The position numbers and the translations under genes are program-made. From positions 1 through 15,590 of the forward strand of contig SLHN01000216.1 of NCBI GenBank assembly GCA_007136145.1: 15,590 bases of DNA, in the 5' to 3' direction. Below are positions 14,060 through 15,590 of this stretch, piece by piece (positions within the stretch are counted from its first letter, which is position 1; every line of letters starts with the position of its first letter). The notes beneath the pieces are model-generated. The model was given only the letters and a program-made list of their open reading frames with translations, did no database searches and was not told where the DNA came from. The DNA comes from Thioalkalivibrio sp. (lineage in GTDB: Bacteria; Pseudomonadota; Gammaproteobacteria; Ectothiorhodospirales; Ectothiorhodospiraceae).

Positions 14060-14896
14060 TCAGCCTTGCCTCCGACAATCGGGCACCGGCGCGAGAGGCC
14101 ATACAGGTTGATTACCCGGTGCGGGCAGCCCATAGGCGGGATCGTAGTCGACACCGACCAAGTACAGGCCTCCAGCGGGAGCGGTGATTCCCGAAGCCCT
14201 GCGGTCCCTGGCCTCGAGCACGTCTCGAACCCAAGCCACGTCGCGCTTGCCCTGCCCAATGGGAATCAGGATGCCGGCGATGTTCCGAACCATGTGATGG
14301 AGGAAAGCATTGGCATGGATATCAAGCACTACATGTCGTCCCTGCCGACGGACGCTGACCGAGTGAATCGTCTTTACCGACGATTTGCTCTGACAGGCAA
14401 CGGCCCGCAAGCTGGTGAAGTCACGAGTTCCGACGAGGTACTGCGCCGCGTTGTGCATGAGCACCGCGTCCAGCGGGTACCGCCACCAGGCAAGACCGCT
14501 GGCCTGTATCGCCGGACGCACTTCCTGATTGGCGATAATGTACCGGTACCGTCGCGCTTGCGCCGAAAAACGCGCGTGGAAGGTCCAGGGTACCTTGCGT
14601 GCCCAAAGCAGGGCCACCGATGCCGGTAGCCTGGCGTTGGCACCCAACAGCCAGTTACGTTCTTCGCGGGTCGCGGCAGTGTCGAAATGAATCACCTGAC
14701 CGATGGCATGGACGCCAGCGTCGGTACGCCCGGCACACGAGAGATCCACCCTGTGCCCGGCAACGAAACCGAGTGCCTGTTCGACCACTGCCTGCACGCT
14801 CGGTCCGTCCTTCTGCCGCTGCCAGCCGACGAACGAACTCCCATCGTACTCGACACCAAGCGCCCAGCGCTGCCCACGTGGTTCCGCGTTTTGCAT
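14060..14896 (-). CDS. truA: tRNA pseudouridine(38-40) synthase TruA
   Basis: TruA converts uridines 38, 39 and 40 of the tRNA anticodon arm to pseudouridine. The 278-residue protein has the expected strand and motif order: GVEYDGSSFVGWQRQ (14-28), the catalytic region LSCAGRTDAGVHAIGQVIHF with Asp59 (Asp60 in E. coli), FHARFSAQARRYRYII, and NAFLHHMVRNIAGILIPIG near the C-terminus. ATG 14896 shares one base with the stop of the preceding membrane protein gene, and family alignment supports this start against upstream in-frame codons. A 92-base gap with a small stem (CGCC-TTGAA-GGCG, 14017-14029) separates it from trpF. The last 30 residues are proline-rich and probably variable. Confidence 0.97.
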   Translation of the reverse strand: MQNAEPRGQRWALGVEYDGSSFVGWQRQKDGPSVQAVVEQALGFVAGHRVDLSCAGRTDAGVHAIGQVIHFDTAATREERNWLLGANARLPASVALLWARKVPWTFHARFSAQARRYRYIIANQEVRPAIQASGLAWWRYPLDAVLMHNAAQYLVGTRDFTSLRAVACQSKSSVKTIHSVSVRRQGRHVVLDIHANAFLHHMVRNIAGILIPIGQGKRDVAWVRDVLEARDRRASGITAPAGGLYLVGVDYDPAYGLPAPGNQPVWPLAPVPDCRRQG

Positions 14897-15590
14897 CAGA
14901 GCGTTTCTGAGTTCAGACCCAGCCGGATCGCCACAGTCAGTAACAATGCCAACCACAACAGGCCTACCTGCCAGCACAATCGCCACGATCTTGTCAGCAT
15001 CGGAACCCTGCCAGGATCGGCCACCACCGTCCGCGGCCCCTCGGGTGGTATCCCGGCGAGCGCATCACCCACTCTCGCAACCATGAAATCCCTGCCAGCC
15101 ATTAGCCTGGTCCAGCGTGTTCCCGTGACCCGGGCTCGGAACGCAAGGTACTGAGAGCGTTGTGCCTCAAAGTAATCGAGTGACAGGAAGAGCCGTGTGG
15201 CGAAGACCTCACCGCGCAAGCCCAATGGCCGAAGGGGCGAGAGCCAACGGACCAGACCGCGCACCTGTGCGTCTCGATCGAACACCTTGGTGAACCACGC
15301 AATCCAGCCGACAATCAGGATCAGCGCGGCGATACGCACGCCAACCTCGAGCAGACCGGTCACCGAAGGGTACGCACGAACCCAGCCTTGAGAGCCGGAA
15401 GACGGTTGCATCCAACCGAAAAAAAAGATCAACGAAACGAAGAACCATTTCAAACGCCAGGCGAGGCTGATCCATCGCCGAACGGGAAGAGCCCCGTTCG
15501 CACTCAACAGCACGAGAGCCAGAAACCCGGGCACGAGGACAGCAATGACAGGATTCACCACAAGAGCCGAAATCAGCAAAATGCCGGCGA
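14896..15590 (-). CDS. EcfT/CbiQ-like membrane protein (5' end outside window)
   Basis: At least 231 residues are visible and the frame is open to the right edge, so the N-terminus is missing. The protein has several hydrophobic segments: one near the visible start, LKWFFVSLIFFFGWM, VGVRIAALILIVGWIAWF and a last one near the C-terminus (WQVGLLWLALLLTVAI). Between them a cytoplasmic region has helical, Arg- and Ala-rich stretches (VRGLVRWLSPLRPLGL and RLFLSLDYFEAQRSQYLAFRARV) that resemble the coupling helices of energy-coupling factor T components of the CbiQ/EcfT type. Such proteins join vitamin- or metal-binding S components to ABC ATPases. The similarity is by pattern only and the family call is tentative. 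The stop overlaps the truA start by one base (TGATG). No ATPase or S component is visible, but either could lie to the right. Confidence 0.55.
   Translation of the reverse strand, partial: AGILLISALVVNPVIAVLVPGFLALVLLSANGALPVRRWISLAWRLKWFFVSLIFFFGWMQPSSGSQGWVRAYPSVTGLLEVGVRIAALILIVGWIAWFTKVFDRDAQVRGLVRWLSPLRPLGLRGEVFATRLFLSLDYFEAQRSQYLAFRARVTGTRWTRLMAGRDFMVARVGDALAGIPPEGPRTVVADPGRVPMLTRSWRLCWQVGLLWLALLLTVAIRLGLNSETL

Noticed and set aside
13968..14259. Longer trpF starts overlapping truA, and a second 304-codon minus-strand frame over trpF
   Set aside because: TrpF proteins begin just before KICGLTD; the additional sequences match no family and lie over the conserved end of truA.

Overview
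The window looks like a chromosomal segment of a GC-rich gammaproteobacterium. The main reason is the right-hand block, where truA, trpF, trpB, trpA, accD, a DedD-like SPOR gene, cvpA and purF lie in one direction, an order familiar from Pseudomonas-type and related genomes. PurF has the E. coli-type N-terminus (Cys directly after the initiator Met) and AccD has the proteobacterial N-terminal zinc finger. I see no rRNA or tRNA gene, insertion sequence, phage gene or CRISPR array. I cannot name a genus with confidence.

Layout from left to right. (1) Positions 1-1310, minus strand: a retrograde-lipid-transport type ABC module, with a STAS-MlaE permease fusion followed by the first 55 codons of its ATPase, cut by the window edge. 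(2) Positions 1434-5427, plus strand: a tight three-gene operon of MoxR AAA+ ATPase, DUF58 protein and TgpA-like membrane transglutaminase, with overlapping start and stop codons. (3) Positions 5428-5731: convergent spacer with a perfect 26-bp palindrome. (4) Positions 5732-6208, minus strand: an IscR regulator with all Fe-S ligands but no isc genes beside it. (5) Positions 6209-6571: an AT-richer intergenic stretch holding the likely iscR promoter, two small palindromes and a cluster of strong, partly mutually exclusive inverted repeats. (6) Positions 6572-7141, minus strand: a YkuD L,D-transpeptidase domain protein without a visible signal peptide. (7) Positions 7190-15590, minus strand: purF, cvpA, the SPOR protein, accD, trpA, trpB, trpF, truA and a partial EcfT/CbiQ-like membrane protein (listed here in reverse of transcription).

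How the genes work together. The right block combines housekeeping functions: tRNA pseudouridylation (TruA), the last steps of tryptophan synthesis (TrpF, TrpB, TrpA), the first committed step of fatty acid synthesis (AccD), a septum-associated membrane protein (SPOR), and entry into purine synthesis (CvpA, PurF). EcfT-truA, trpF-trpB and trpB-trpA overlap by 1 to 8 bases, which suggests one transcript with translational coupling. The gene usually found between accD and the SPOR gene, folC, is absent; 230 bases of non-coding, repeat-bearing DNA sit there instead, and cvpA has its own 197-base leader, so this operon is probably split into two or three transcription units.

Most of the window is ordinary conserved chromosome. 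The least explained material is non-coding: the nested and competing hairpins at 6417-6526, the competing-hairpin leader of cvpA-purF, the accD-SPOR gap with its direct repeats, and the palindrome at 5657-5682. No clearly new protein system is visible.
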